36,339 nt of DNA from Planctomycetaceae bacterium (GTDB lineage: Bacteria > Planctomycetota > Planctomycetia > Pirellulales > Thermoguttaceae). The notes beneath the pieces were generated by a model. That model worked only from the letters and a program-made list of their open reading frames with translations, was not told the origin of the DNA and ran no database searches. This document shows, in pieces, positions 8,448 through 15,198 of this stretch. Location of the stretch: assembly GCA_009778035.1 (NCBI GenBank), contig WRKP01000025.1:1-36339 (forward strand). Direction: 5' to 3'. The first letter of the stretch is position 1. Every line of letters begins with the position of its first letter. The position numbers were made by a program, and so were the translations under genes.

Positions 8448-9383
8448 ATGCACCAATTTTTGCTCTTCGGCTTGCTCATCGGCGGAGGTCTAATCCTATT
8501 AGTCCTCTGCATGCTGTTCTTCTTCTACGGACAACTCTGGTTCCAAGCCTATATGTCTGGGGCACGAATCCGTATGCTGCACCTCGTCAGTATGAGCCTG
8601 CTCAAAATCCGCTCCCGAGTCGTCGTGCAAGCCCTGATTATGGCAAAACAAGCCGGTCTGCCCGTCAGCGGAGCCATGGGAATCACCACTCGCCGATTGG
8701 TTGCACATTACCTCGCCGGCGGAAATGTGCCCAATGTCATCCGAGCATTGATCGCCGCCCATCGGGCATCGCTCGAACTCAATTTCGACCAGGCCGCTGC
8801 GATTGATCTTGCAGGCCGCGATGTGCTTGATGCCGTCAGAACCTGCGTTTATCCCAAAGTCATCGTCTGTCCCGACCCCAAAAAGTCCGGCGAAACAATG
8901 CTCAGTGCGATTGCCAAAAATGGGGTCGAATTGAATGTCCGAGCCCAAGTTACTGTGCGGACGAACTTGGAGCGTCTTATCGGCGGAGCAACCGAAGAGA
9001 CGATTATTGCCCGCGTCGGCGAAGGAATCATTACCGCAATCGGTTCGGCAGCGACGCATTTTGAAGTGATGGAAAATCCTGACAATATCTCCAAAGCCGT
9101 AGTTGCTCGGGGATTGGATTCGCAGACGGCATTCCGTATTGTGTCGATTGACATTGCGGACATTGACGTGGGGCAAAATGTCGGAGCGCGTCTTCAGGCG
9201 GATCAAGCCGAAGCGGACACGCGGGTTGCCAGGGCTCGGGCGGAAGAGCGTCGGGCGCAGGCACTTGCTCAGGAACAGGAGATGAAGGCAAGGGTTGCGG
9301 AGAATCGGGCGCAAGTGATTGCGGCGGAGGCGGCAGTTCCGTTGTCTTTGGCCGAAGCGTTCCGCCGAGGGATGAGTACGTGA
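8448..9383 (+). CDS. floA: Flotillin-like protein FloA
   Basis: A 311-residue protein with one N-terminal membrane anchor at about residues 5-27 ([22 protein letters not shown]), followed by the conserved UPF0365/FloA body: [85 protein letters not shown] and [20 protein letters not shown]. The C terminus is an Ala/Glu/Arg-rich helix ([20 protein letters not shown]) that drives oligomerisation in flotillins. FloA scaffolds membrane microdomains in bacteria; Bacillus FloA is slightly longer. Many planctomycete homologues sit beside an NfeD-like protein, but none is adjacent here. The gene is divergent from the transporter at 5468-8278, sharing a 169-base intergenic region. The gap holds TATCAT at about 8411 as a possible -10 box without a clear -35. 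Confidence 0.93.
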   Translation: MHQFLLFGLLIGGGLILLVLCMLFFFYGQLWFQAYMSGARIRMLHLVSMSLLKIRSRVVVQALIMAKQAGLPVSGAMGITTRRLVAHYLAGGNVPNVIRALIAAHRASLELNFDQAAAIDLAGRDVLDAVRTCVYPKVIVCPDPKKSGETMLSAIAKNGVELNVRAQVTVRTNLERLIGGATEETIIARVGEGIITAIGSAATHFEVMENPDNISKAVVARGLDSQTAFRIVSIDIADIDVGQNVGARLQADQAEADTRVARARAEERRAQALAQEQEMKARVAENRAQVIAAEAAVPLSLAEAFRRGMST

Positions 9384-9446
9384 TGGACGGAAATTACATA
9401 AAGATTTCCAGGGAAATTCTCGGGAAAATCCTGCCGTTCAATCGTC

Positions 9447-9452
9447 TATAAT
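9447..9452 (+). promoter_or_regulatory. Possible -10 box before the sigma factor gene
   Basis: A perfect TATAAT lies 40 bases before the ATG at 9493. No TTGACA-like -35 box is found at 16-18 bases. The upstream sequence contains GGGAAATT and GGGAAAATCC, so regulation by an alternative sigma factor is possible but unproven. A degenerate fragment of the CCGGAATGAC repeat lies at 9474-9486. Confidence 0.35.
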
Positions 9453-9492
9453 GTAACCATTCCGCCGTTAGCCGCGCCGGAATGACGAAAAA

Positions 9493-9948
9493 ATGGACAT
9501 TCAACACCTTTGGCACACACACGTCCGAGGATTGATCCTGTACGCCCGGCAATGGGCCGACCGCGAAGCGGAAGATGTCGTCCAAGATGCGTTCCTGAAA
9601 TTGCTTGCGGCCAAACCGCCACCCGATGAGCCCAAAGCCTGGCTCTACCGCGTCGTGCGAAACACCGCCATCGACCGACTACGCAAAAAACGATGGTTCC
9701 GACCGCCGCCGCTCGATAACTGGTTCGAAAACCTGCCCGATCGGACGCAGCCCTTCGACGGCGTCGAATTGACCCAACTCCTCGAAACCTTGCCGCAACA
9801 CATTCGCGAAATCGTGATTGCCAAGATTTGGGGAAACCTGACTTTTCGAGAAATTGCCGAATTAACCCAACGGCCGATCAGTTCCGTACATAGCGATTAT
9901 CAAAACGGAATCGACCGGCTTAAAAAGGAGTTAGGCGACAGGAATTAG
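9493..9948 (+). CDS. RNA polymerase sigma factor, sigma-70/ECF type
   Basis: A 151-residue two-domain sigma factor. Region 2 spans about residues 13-68, with REAEDVVQDAFLKLLAA (the conserved DxxQDxFL core-binding helix) and AWLYRVVRNTAIDRLRKKR (the -10 recognition and melting part). Region 4 spans about residues 93-147, with LLETLPQHIREIVIAKIWGNLTF and a helix-turn-helix REIAELTQRPISSVHSDYQN. This is the ECF layout, without regions 1 and 3. The next gene, 46 bases downstream, encodes a small one-helix membrane protein that may be its anti-sigma factor or membrane partner. The last codons (KKELGDRN) are encoded by the left arm of a repeat hairpin that extends to the next start codon, so part of the C terminus is repeat-derived. 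Target genes are unknown. Confidence 0.88.
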   Translation: MDIQHLWHTHVRGLILYARQWADREAEDVVQDAFLKLLAAKPPPDEPKAWLYRVVRNTAIDRLRKKRWFRPPPLDNWFENLPDRTQPFDGVELTQLLETLPQHIREIVIAKIWGNLTFREIAELTQRPISSVHSDYQNGIDRLKKELGDRN

Positions 9949-9991
9949 AAGCGAAACATTCTGACTCCTTCCGCCAGACTCCTAACTCCTT
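9925..9991. repeat. Hairpin of AGGAGTTAGG-type repeats at the sigma/membrane gene junction
   Basis: AAGGAGTTAGG at 9925-9935 is the exact reverse complement of 9981-9991. Between them are diverged 7-base units such as CTGACTC and CAGACTC. The left arm is inside the sigma gene and the right arm ends three bases before the ATG at 9995. The same repeat family forms the hairpin at 25629-25705. Confidence 0.65.
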
Positions 9992-9994
9992 CCT

Positions 9995-10324
9995 ATGGAC
10001 TTTGAACACCAACTCACCCAAATGGTTCCCGTCATTCGGGAAAAGGAGCCGAAACAGCCCGGCCGCGTGCACTCCGTTGCAAAAATTGCACTCGGCTTCG
10101 TTCTCGGTGCGTTTGCGACCTATTGCTTTATGCAGCCGAGCGATACGGAGCCAAGACCGGAGCGGCAGGCGACCTATAAATTGGTGTTTGATGAAGCCAA
10201 TTTGCAGCAACTTCGCCGCCCGATGGATGTGCGTCATGCCATCGTCCGTGTGCCGGTGCCGCCGAAAGAGGAGCCGGTGCAATGGTCGTACGGCGTGATG
10301 CGGAGCGGTTTGCAGCAATTTTGA
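9995..10324 (+). CDS. Small single-pass membrane protein after the sigma gene (possible anti-sigma partner)
   Basis: The product has 109 residues: a cytoplasmic N-terminal part (MDFEHQLTQMVPVIREKEPK), one membrane helix at about residues 28-46 (VAKIALGFVLGAFATYCFM), then an outer tail of about 60 residues with VFDEANLQQLRRPMDVRHAI and a proline-rich VPVPPKEEPVQW. No zinc-binding anti-sigma (ZAS) HxxxCxxC motif is visible, so the anti-sigma proposal rests only on gene order behind an ECF sigma factor and on membrane topology. The start codon has no Shine-Dalgarno sequence and follows the repeat hairpin by three bases, suggesting translation coupled to the sigma gene. It is not similar to anything I recognise. 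Confidence 0.65.
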   Translation: MDFEHQLTQMVPVIREKEPKQPGRVHSVAKIALGFVLGAFATYCFMQPSDTEPRPERQATYKLVFDEANLQQLRRPMDVRHAIVRVPVPPKEEPVQWSYGVMRSGLQQF

Positions 10325-10374
10325 GACCGCCACAGCACGGGGGCCGGGAGCGGAGCCCGGTTCTCCGGTGGATG

Positions 10375-10400
10375 CCGCTTTGCCGGACTCCCCAAAGCGG
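10375..10400 (+). terminator. Possible hairpin terminator after the sigma operon
   Basis: CCGCTTTG at 10375-10382 pairs with CAAAGCGG at 10393-10400 with a 10-base loop, 50 bases after the stop of the small membrane protein. Only a short TTTGGTT follows, so termination would be weak. A TAGAAT at 10412-10417 may be the -10 box of the next gene. Confidence 0.3.
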
Positions 10401-10454
10401 TTTGGTTATGATAGAATGCTGTTAACCATTCAACTTCTACATACGCAAACACTG

Positions 10455-11618
10455 ATGAAAGAGAAAAAAGCCTATCTGCTCGCCGCCGTGCTGGGACTCT
10501 CCCTTGCACTTGCCTGTCCCGTCGCCGCTGATGAAGCCGATCCCGAACGAGAGGCCGCAATGAAAAATCCCCTATTCCAATCCGCGATGACGTTCCTCGC
10601 AAATCCCGCTCCGTTGCCCGATTCCGTCGCGGCGACCGAAGCCGAGATGAAATCCTATACCGAAACTATTCCTGGTACAAACATTACATTTACAATGGTT
10701 CCCATCAAGGGCGGAAAATTCACGATGGGCAGTCCCGCCTCCGAAGAAGGACGAAACGATGACGAAGGGCCGCAAATCGAAATCGAAGTGAAGCCCTTCT
10801 GGATGGAAGAACACGAAACAACGTGGCTTGCTTTTGAACAATTCGCTCTGCGATACCTCCGCCAAAACCGCGGTGTGTCGGACACTCTCACGGAACGCGA
10901 ACGGCTTGCCGATGCACTGGCCGCTCCCACAAATCTTTGGGGGATTTCCGATAGCCACAATAACAAAGGGAAAGCAGGCTATCCCGCTGCTGGAATGACC
11001 ATGTATGCCGCCCAGGTCTATTGCAAATGGTTGACGGCAATTACCGGTCGATATTATCGCCTCCCGACCGAAGCGGAATGGGAATATGCGTGCAGGGCTG
11101 GCACCGCAACGCGGTTTTCCTTTGGTGATGATGACGGCGACCTCGACGATTATGCCTGGTGGTTTGATAACACGATGGGCGATGTCCAGCAGGTTAAGCA
11201 ACTCAAGCCGAATCCGTGGGGATTGTACGATATGCACGGAAACATTGCGGAATGGGTGCTTGAGCGATATGCGGCAGATACGTATGCGAATCGTCAGCCG
11301 GGAACGTTTGCCGCACCGGTTAGACCGGCACTGACTCGGGTTGGCGGCCAAGATGGGATCAATGTCGTTCGAGGAGGCAGTGCGGATTCGGATGAGTCTG
11401 CGGATCTCCGTTCGGCTCGGCGATTGCGTTACGACGAGCGATGGCGTGCGGATGACCCGCAATTTCCGAAGAGTATTTGGTGGATTGTGAACAATCCGAG
11501 CATTGGCTTTCGAGTAGTGCGTCCGCTTGAGCCGCCGAAAACGGAGGAGGAGGCGAAGTTATACGAGCCTGATCCTGAAATTTGGTTTGAGTACCAAAAA
11601 TCGAACTCACGGGATTAG
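10455..11618 (+). CDS. Exported SUMF1 / formylglycine-generating-enzyme-like protein
   Basis: The 387-residue protein begins MKEKKAYLLAAVLGLSLALA with cleavage likely after VAADEA. The SUMF1 domain runs from about residue 75 to the end: FTMVPIKGGKFTMGSPASEE, then PFWMEEHETTWLAFEQF, AAGMTMYAAQVYCKWLTAIT, YRLPTEAEWEYACRAGTATR, PWGLYDMHGNIAEWVLERY, VVRGGSADSDESADLRSARR and IGFRVVRPL. In true formylglycine-generating enzymes two C-terminal cysteines bind copper and act in catalysis; no Cys occurs in that part here. It is therefore probably a non-catalytic C-type-lectin-like or binding version, as in many bacterial SUMF1 proteins, acting outside the cytoplasm. The start at 10455 was chosen because it begins the signal peptide. 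The gene stands alone and no sulfatase is in the window. Confidence 0.85.
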   Translation: MKEKKAYLLAAVLGLSLALACPVAADEADPEREAAMKNPLFQSAMTFLANPAPLPDSVAATEAEMKSYTETIPGTNITFTMVPIKGGKFTMGSPASEEGRNDDEGPQIEIEVKPFWMEEHETTWLAFEQFALRYLRQNRGVSDTLTERERLADALAAPTNLWGISDSHNNKGKAGYPAAGMTMYAAQVYCKWLTAITGRYYRLPTEAEWEYACRAGTATRFSFGDDDGDLDDYAWWFDNTMGDVQQVKQLKPNPWGLYDMHGNIAEWVLERYAADTYANRQPGTFAAPVRPALTRVGGQDGINVVRGGSADSDESADLRSARRLRYDERWRADDPQFPKSIWWIVNNPSIGFRVVRPLEPPKTEEEAKLYEPDPEIWFEYQKSNSRD

Positions 11619-11637
11619 AATGGATTCGTTAGCACAC

Positions 11638-11663
11638 GAGCCGGGGGCGTCAGCCCCCGGGTG
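11638..11663. repeat. GC palindrome of the GAGCCGGGGGC family
   Basis: GAGCCGGGGGCGTCAGCCCC followed by CGGGTGAG folds into a hairpin with arms CCGGGGGC and GCCCCCGG. It lies 20 bases after the SUMF1 gene. Related palindromes are at 13090-13160, 15063-15114 and 29093-29126. Confidence 0.7.
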
Positions 11664-11721
11664 AGTCTATCGAACAAATCAATATCAAACTCTTGCACAA
11701 TCGCTCGTGCACTCTCCCCAG

Positions 11722-11750
11722 TTGACATTCTTGCGTTAACATGTTACACT
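11722..11750 (+). promoter_or_regulatory. Sigma70-type promoter of the second DUF1559 gene
   Basis: Perfect TTGACA at 11722-11727, 17-base spacer, TACACT at 11745-11750. Transcription would begin near 11757, 40 bases before ATG 11797, which is preceded by the Shine-Dalgarno sequence AAAGGAG at 11781-11787. This fixes the translation start at 11797 and excludes the earlier open frame that begins at 11661. Confidence 0.75.
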
Positions 11751-11796
11751 GCCTGTTATTACAATACTCGTCAAACAAACAAAGGAGCAACAAACT

Positions 11797-13076
11797 ATGC
11801 AAGAATATCGCCGCAAAATGTTAAATTGGGGGGGGGGGGCAATTTAGTGAAACACAAACCGCTCGCCGACTCCACTCGCAAACGAGGTTTTACGCTCGTC
11901 GAACTCCTTGTCGTCATTGCCATCATCGGCATGCTCGTCGCACTCCTTCTGCCCGCCGTGCAGGCCGCTCGAGAAGCCGCCCGAAGAATGCAATGCACCA
12001 ATCACCTCAAACAAATCGCACTCGCACAACATAATCACGTCGATACCCATAGCGTCTTCTCTGCGGCAAGCAATCCCCAACAGTTTCGCTACGGCTTTCC
12101 CCCCGACGAATGGTGGCCAAGAACCATTATCAGTTACATCCCGTCGATCCTTCCCTTCCTCGAGCAACAGCCTCTGCACTCGCTCGTTGCGGCAATTTTG
12201 GAAGATAATCCATACGAATCGGGACCCGGTGAAGGCCGTCCCGCAAGACCCTGGTGCGTCAGGGAAACGGTTACGGAGAATAACATCACCTATCGAGTGC
12301 CTTGGAGAGAAAACATTGCGACGCTGGTTTGTCCCTCTACAACAGGCCAGGGTTTCACGAATTTGGGCAGGACCAGTTACCGTGTTTGTGCCGGAGACCT
12401 TCACGTCGTCTGGCGACACGACATCGGTCCCGGTGATGGCCGCGGCGGATTGGCACCGCGAGGGCTGTTTGGTGCGGCAGGAGACCGATTCCAGCCAACG
12501 TTCGCGAGTATTTCCGATGGTGCGAGCAATACGCTTATGCTTTCCGAAGCGGAAATCGGAAATTCCCATCGAGGAAATAGGATTAAAGGGAATGTTGCCC
12601 TTCGTGTTCCCTACGATTCGCCGTTGATGATGCGGGCATTTGCGTTGACACCCGAAGGAGGTGAAACACTCACGAGTGGAACATTTTCCAGAAAGCATGA
12701 TCACGCGAACAACGATGCCTCTGACCGCGTCGTAGGCGGAAGATGGGGAGATGCCCGACCGGTATACACACAGTTTTTTGCGACCCTGCCTCCCAATAGC
12801 CCGAATGTTACCCATGAACAAGACTCCGTCGAAGAGCACTATGTTCTCATTTCGGCAAGCAGCAACCATCCCGGCGGTGTGAGCGTTGCCTTTTGCGATG
12901 GATCTGTCCGGTTTGTAACGGATTCTGTCGATGCAGGCGACCAAGGTGTGCAGCCCTGGTTGAATGACATATTCCATCGTCCTGCCCAATATAATTGGGC
13001 GACTGCCCCGCAATCGCCGTACGGCGTTTGGGGAGCCTTGGGCAGCCGAAATGGCGGCGAATCGCGTTCGCTGTAG
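11797..13076 (+). CDS. DUF1559 prepilin-like exported protein; leader out of frame at a 12-G tract
   Basis: Promoter and ribosome-binding site point to ATG 11797 ([11 protein letters not shown]...), but with the 12 G present this frame reads GGGAI and stops at TAG 11845-11847. The prepilin frame is open from before the tract to TAG 13074-13076 and would join the leader if the tract had 13 G. In that frame the product is [30 protein letters not shown] and about 395 more residues, with the DUF1559 marks [38 protein letters not shown] and [24 protein letters not shown] at 11847 overlaps the TAG by one base and could restart translation behind the G tract. The first 42 residues from Phe are identical to those of the gene at 1466-2737. 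Possible explanations are an OFF phase, slippage correction, reinitiation at GTG, or a sequencing error in the homopolymer. A lipoprotein gene follows. Confidence 0.85.
11828..11839 (+). repeat. 12-base G homopolymer inside the conserved 5' cassette (one base short of frame)
   Basis: Twelve G flanked by TAAATTG and CAATTTA (inverted repeat). The two sister tracts have 13 G. With 12, the leader reading frame meets TAG at 11845; with 13 it enters the prepilin frame. Confidence 0.9.
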
Positions 13077-13089
13077 GGGATTCACAAGA

Positions 13090-13160
13090 AAGAGCCGGGG
13101 GCGTCAGCCCCCGGGTTAGGTCGACGTGTACTCACCCGGGGGCTAACGCCCCCGGCTCTT
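13090..13160. repeat. Long GC-rich inverted repeat after the second DUF1559 gene
   Basis: Two 27-base arms, 13090-13116 and 13134-13160, are reverse complements with one mismatch. Each arm is itself a GAGCCGGGGGC palindrome. The structure lies 13 bases after the DUF1559 stop and 68 bases before the lipoprotein gene. It may attenuate transcription or protect the mRNA end, setting the ratio of the two products. Confidence 0.75.
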
Positions 13161-13228
13161 GCGCTTGCATGGCTCTTGCGCTCGTCCTTCGGCTCTAATT
13201 ACTACACAATTTTAACAATCACCAACTT

Positions 13229-13681
13229 ATGCAAAAAATTAAAACATTCACGATACTGCTTTTATCACTCATTCTCGTCGGCTGCGGCGAACAGGGGCCT
13301 GACACGCATCATGTCGAGGGCATAATCACACAAAACGGCCAACCGCTAGGCGAGGCGATGGTTGCTTTCCATCCGGCGCCTGGCGGGGAAAATACCCGAA
13401 CGGCGGTCGGAGTATCAGGTGCGGACGGCAAATACACCTTGACAGCGGATACGGGCCTGACGGGGCGTGGTGCGTTTGCGGGAGACTACATTGTTACCGT
13501 CCAAAAGATGGAAATGGTAGCGGCAGCGGCACCTCCGTCGGATCCGTCTGGGCCGCCTGCGCCTACTACTCGGTATAATAGGGTAACACCGCAGATTTAT
13601 TCGGCACCGAATACGACGCCGTTTCGAGCGACGGTGAATCCGGGCCGAAATGAATTCGATTTTGACATGACGGGCCGATAG
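13229..13681 (+). CDS. Small secreted lipoprotein, partner of the second DUF1559 gene
   Basis: A 150-residue protein. Its signal peptide MQKIKTFTILLLSLILVGCG has the lipobox LVGC, so Cys19 should be lipidated. The mature part carries VEGIITQNGQPLGEAMVAFH and GADGKYTLTADTGLTGRGAF then AGDYIVTVQKM, the carboxypeptidase-regulatory-like (transthyretin-type) beta sandwich common in planctomycete lipoproteins. A Pro/Ala-rich stretch follows (AAAAPPSDPSGPPAP), and the C terminus ends in EFDFDMTGR. It follows the DUF1559 gene by 152 bases, with a large GC palindrome between and no clear promoter. The pairing mirrors 992-2737 on the other strand. The shared pattern suggests the lipoprotein and the prepilin-like protein work together at the cell surface, but no function is known. 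Confidence 0.78.
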   Translation: MQKIKTFTILLLSLILVGCGEQGPDTHHVEGIITQNGQPLGEAMVAFHPAPGGENTRTAVGVSGADGKYTLTADTGLTGRGAFAGDYIVTVQKMEMVAAAAPPSDPSGPPAPTTRYNRVTPQIYSAPNTTPFRATVNPGRNEFDFDMTGR

Positions 13682-13731
13682 GTGAGCAGACGTTTCGGAC
13701 GGGGTCGGTGCGCCCCGCACCCGTTTAACGA

Positions 13732-13760
13732 TTGCAGAAACACTCCAAACGATGTAGAAT
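13732..13760 (+). promoter_or_regulatory. Sigma70-type promoter of serS
   Basis: TTGCAG at 13732-13737, 17-base spacer, TAGAAT at 13755-13760. The ATG at 13788 follows 27 bases later. Confidence 0.65.
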
Positions 13761-13787
13761 CATCCAAAATTACATCTCCCGCTTGAT

Positions 13788-15077
13788 ATGCTCGACAGAA
13801 AGTTTGTCCTTGAAAATACCGAAGCCGTTAAACGAAATTGCGTCAATCGGAACACCGCCGTCGGCGTCGATAGATTCGTCGCCCGCGAACATGAACGGAA
13901 ATCGCTCCAGCAAGAATTGGAAAAACTCCAGACCGAAGCCAATGCCGTCTCCAAATCCATTGGGCAAGCAACCTCGGACAGCGAACGCGAAGCCAAAAAA
14001 GAACAAGGACGCATCCTCCGCGAACAATCCGCCGAAATTAAAGAAAAACTCGATACCCTCGAAACCGAACTCGAAGAAATCCAGCGTCTCATTCCCAATA
14101 TGTCCCATCCCGATGCGCCCGTCGGGATCGACAACAAGCAAATTGCCCTGGGAAAAACGCCGATTCCGACCTTTGATTTCACGCCGCTCGATCACGTCGA
14201 ACTGGGCGAAAAACTTGGCCTCATCGACTTTGAAGCCGGGGCTCGAGTTGCCGGTGCTGGATTCTACTTTCTGAAAAACGAAGCCGTCCTGCTCGAACTC
14301 GCACTGCAACACTATGCCGTCAATGTGCTTATCCAAGCAGGATACACCCCGACGACCACGCCGGATTTGGCACGCAATGATGTGTTGCAAGGAACCGGTT
14401 TCACGCCGCGAGGTCCCGAAACGCAGATTTATAGTATCGACGGAACCGACTTAAGCCTCGTTGCAACGGCAGAAATCCCGTTGGGCGGAATGCTGGCCGG
14501 ACAAACGGTTGATGCCGAAGCGTTGCCGATTCGGCTTTGCGGCATTTCGCATTGTTTCCGAACCGAAGCGGGAGCCGCCGGCAGAGCATCGCGGGGGCTG
14601 TATCGGGTGCATCAATTCACGAAGGTCGAAATGTTTGCGTTCACCTTGCCGGAACAGAGCGAGGCAATACATCGGGAAATGCTGGAAATTGAGTGCAAGA
14701 TATTCGACGATTTGGGCATTCCGTATCAGGTGATAGACACGGCAACGGGCGATTTGGGCGGGCCGGCCTATCGGAAATACGATTTGGAGGCGTGGATGCC
14801 GGGCCGCGGCGACGGCGGGGAGTACGGCGAGGTAACGAGCACATCGAACTGTACGGATTATCAGGCACGGCGGTTGAATGCCCGATATAGGGTCAAGGGC
14901 GAAAAGGGCACGCAACTGATGCACACGCTCAATGGCACGGCGATTGCAATTAGTCGGGCATTGGTTGCGATATTTGAGCTTTATCAGCGTCAAGATGGTT
15001 CGATTGTGGTTCCTGAAGTGTTGCGTGCTCTTGTCGGCAAGGATGTGATACGGCCATTTGCGGAGCCGCGGGCGTGA
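13788..15077 (+). CDS. serS: Seryl-tRNA synthetase
   Basis: A 429-residue class II aminoacyl-tRNA synthetase that charges tRNA-Ser in the cytoplasm. The N-terminal MLDRKFVLENTEAVKRNC and the long helical arm at about residues 30-100 (HERKSLQQELEKLQTEANAV and EIKEKLDTLETELEEIQRLI) are the tRNA-binding coiled coil. The catalytic core has PNMSHPDAPVG, LVATAEIPLGGML, motif 2 in CFRTEAGAAGRASRGLYRVH (ATP and serine binding), TSTSNCTDYQARRLNARYR and motif 3 in LNGTAIAISRALVAIFE. Length is normal. The last codons and the TGA stop fall within a GC-rich repeat palindrome (15063-15114), so the end of the protein (EPRA) is repeat-encoded. Its own promoter is at 13732. Confidence 0.97.
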   Translation: MLDRKFVLENTEAVKRNCVNRNTAVGVDRFVAREHERKSLQQELEKLQTEANAVSKSIGQATSDSEREAKKEQGRILREQSAEIKEKLDTLETELEEIQRLIPNMSHPDAPVGIDNKQIALGKTPIPTFDFTPLDHVELGEKLGLIDFEAGARVAGAGFYFLKNEAVLLELALQHYAVNVLIQAGYTPTTTPDLARNDVLQGTGFTPRGPETQIYSIDGTDLSLVATAEIPLGGMLAGQTVDAEALPIRLCGISHCFRTEAGAAGRASRGLYRVHQFTKVEMFAFTLPEQSEAIHREMLEIECKIFDDLGIPYQVIDTATGDLGGPAYRKYDLEAWMPGRGDGGEYGEVTSTSNCTDYQARRLNARYRVKGEKGTQLMHTLNGTAIAISRALVAIFELYQRQDGSIVVPEVLRALVGKDVIRPFAEPRA

Positions 15078-15114
15078 GCCCCCGCGGGCTAATGTGCGAC
15101 GGCCCCTGCGGCTC
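15063..15114. repeat. GC palindrome overlapping the end of serS
   Basis: GAGCCGCGGGCGTGAGCCCC continues through a CGCGGGCT segment to the reverse-oriented CCCCTGCGGCTC. It belongs to the GAGCCGGGGGC repeat family and contains the serS stop codon at 15075-15077. Confidence 0.6.
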
Positions 15115-15135
15115 GAGCGAGGACTATACAATACC

Positions 15136-15164
15136 TTGCATTTTGGCCAGCCTTCGAGTATAAT
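15136..15164 (+). promoter_or_regulatory. Sigma70-type promoter of the ATP synthase delta gene
   Basis: TTGCAT at 15136-15141, 17-base spacer, perfect TATAAT at 15159-15164, 34 bases before ATG 15199. Its presence shows that the delta gene is transcribed independently of serS. Confidence 0.72.
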
Positions 15165-15198
15165 TGCCCGCACGTTCCTTTTTGGGCCATATTTTACT

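Noticed and set aside
7421-8806. 461-codon plus-strand frame opposite the RND transporter
   Set aside because: It overlaps the transporter and floA and lacks any family signature; both overlapped genes are well supported.
10455-11618. True formylglycine-generating enzyme
   Set aside because: The copper-binding and catalytic cysteines expected near the C terminus are absent and no sulfatase is nearby.
11661-11796. Upstream extension of the second DUF1559 frame ([10 protein letters not shown]...)
   Set aside because: It is open only because of the 12-G tract, overlaps the promoter at 11722-11750, and has no signal peptide or ribosome-binding site.
11828-11839. Intramolecular G-quadruplex in the G tract
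   Set aside because: A single 12-13 G run is too short for a stable three-layer intramolecular quadruplex; intermolecular forms or two-layer folds cannot be judged from sequence.
11844-13085. 413-codon minus-strand frame opposite the second DUF1559 gene
   Set aside because: No recognisable domain or start signals; the plus strand encodes an unmistakable DUF1559 protein.
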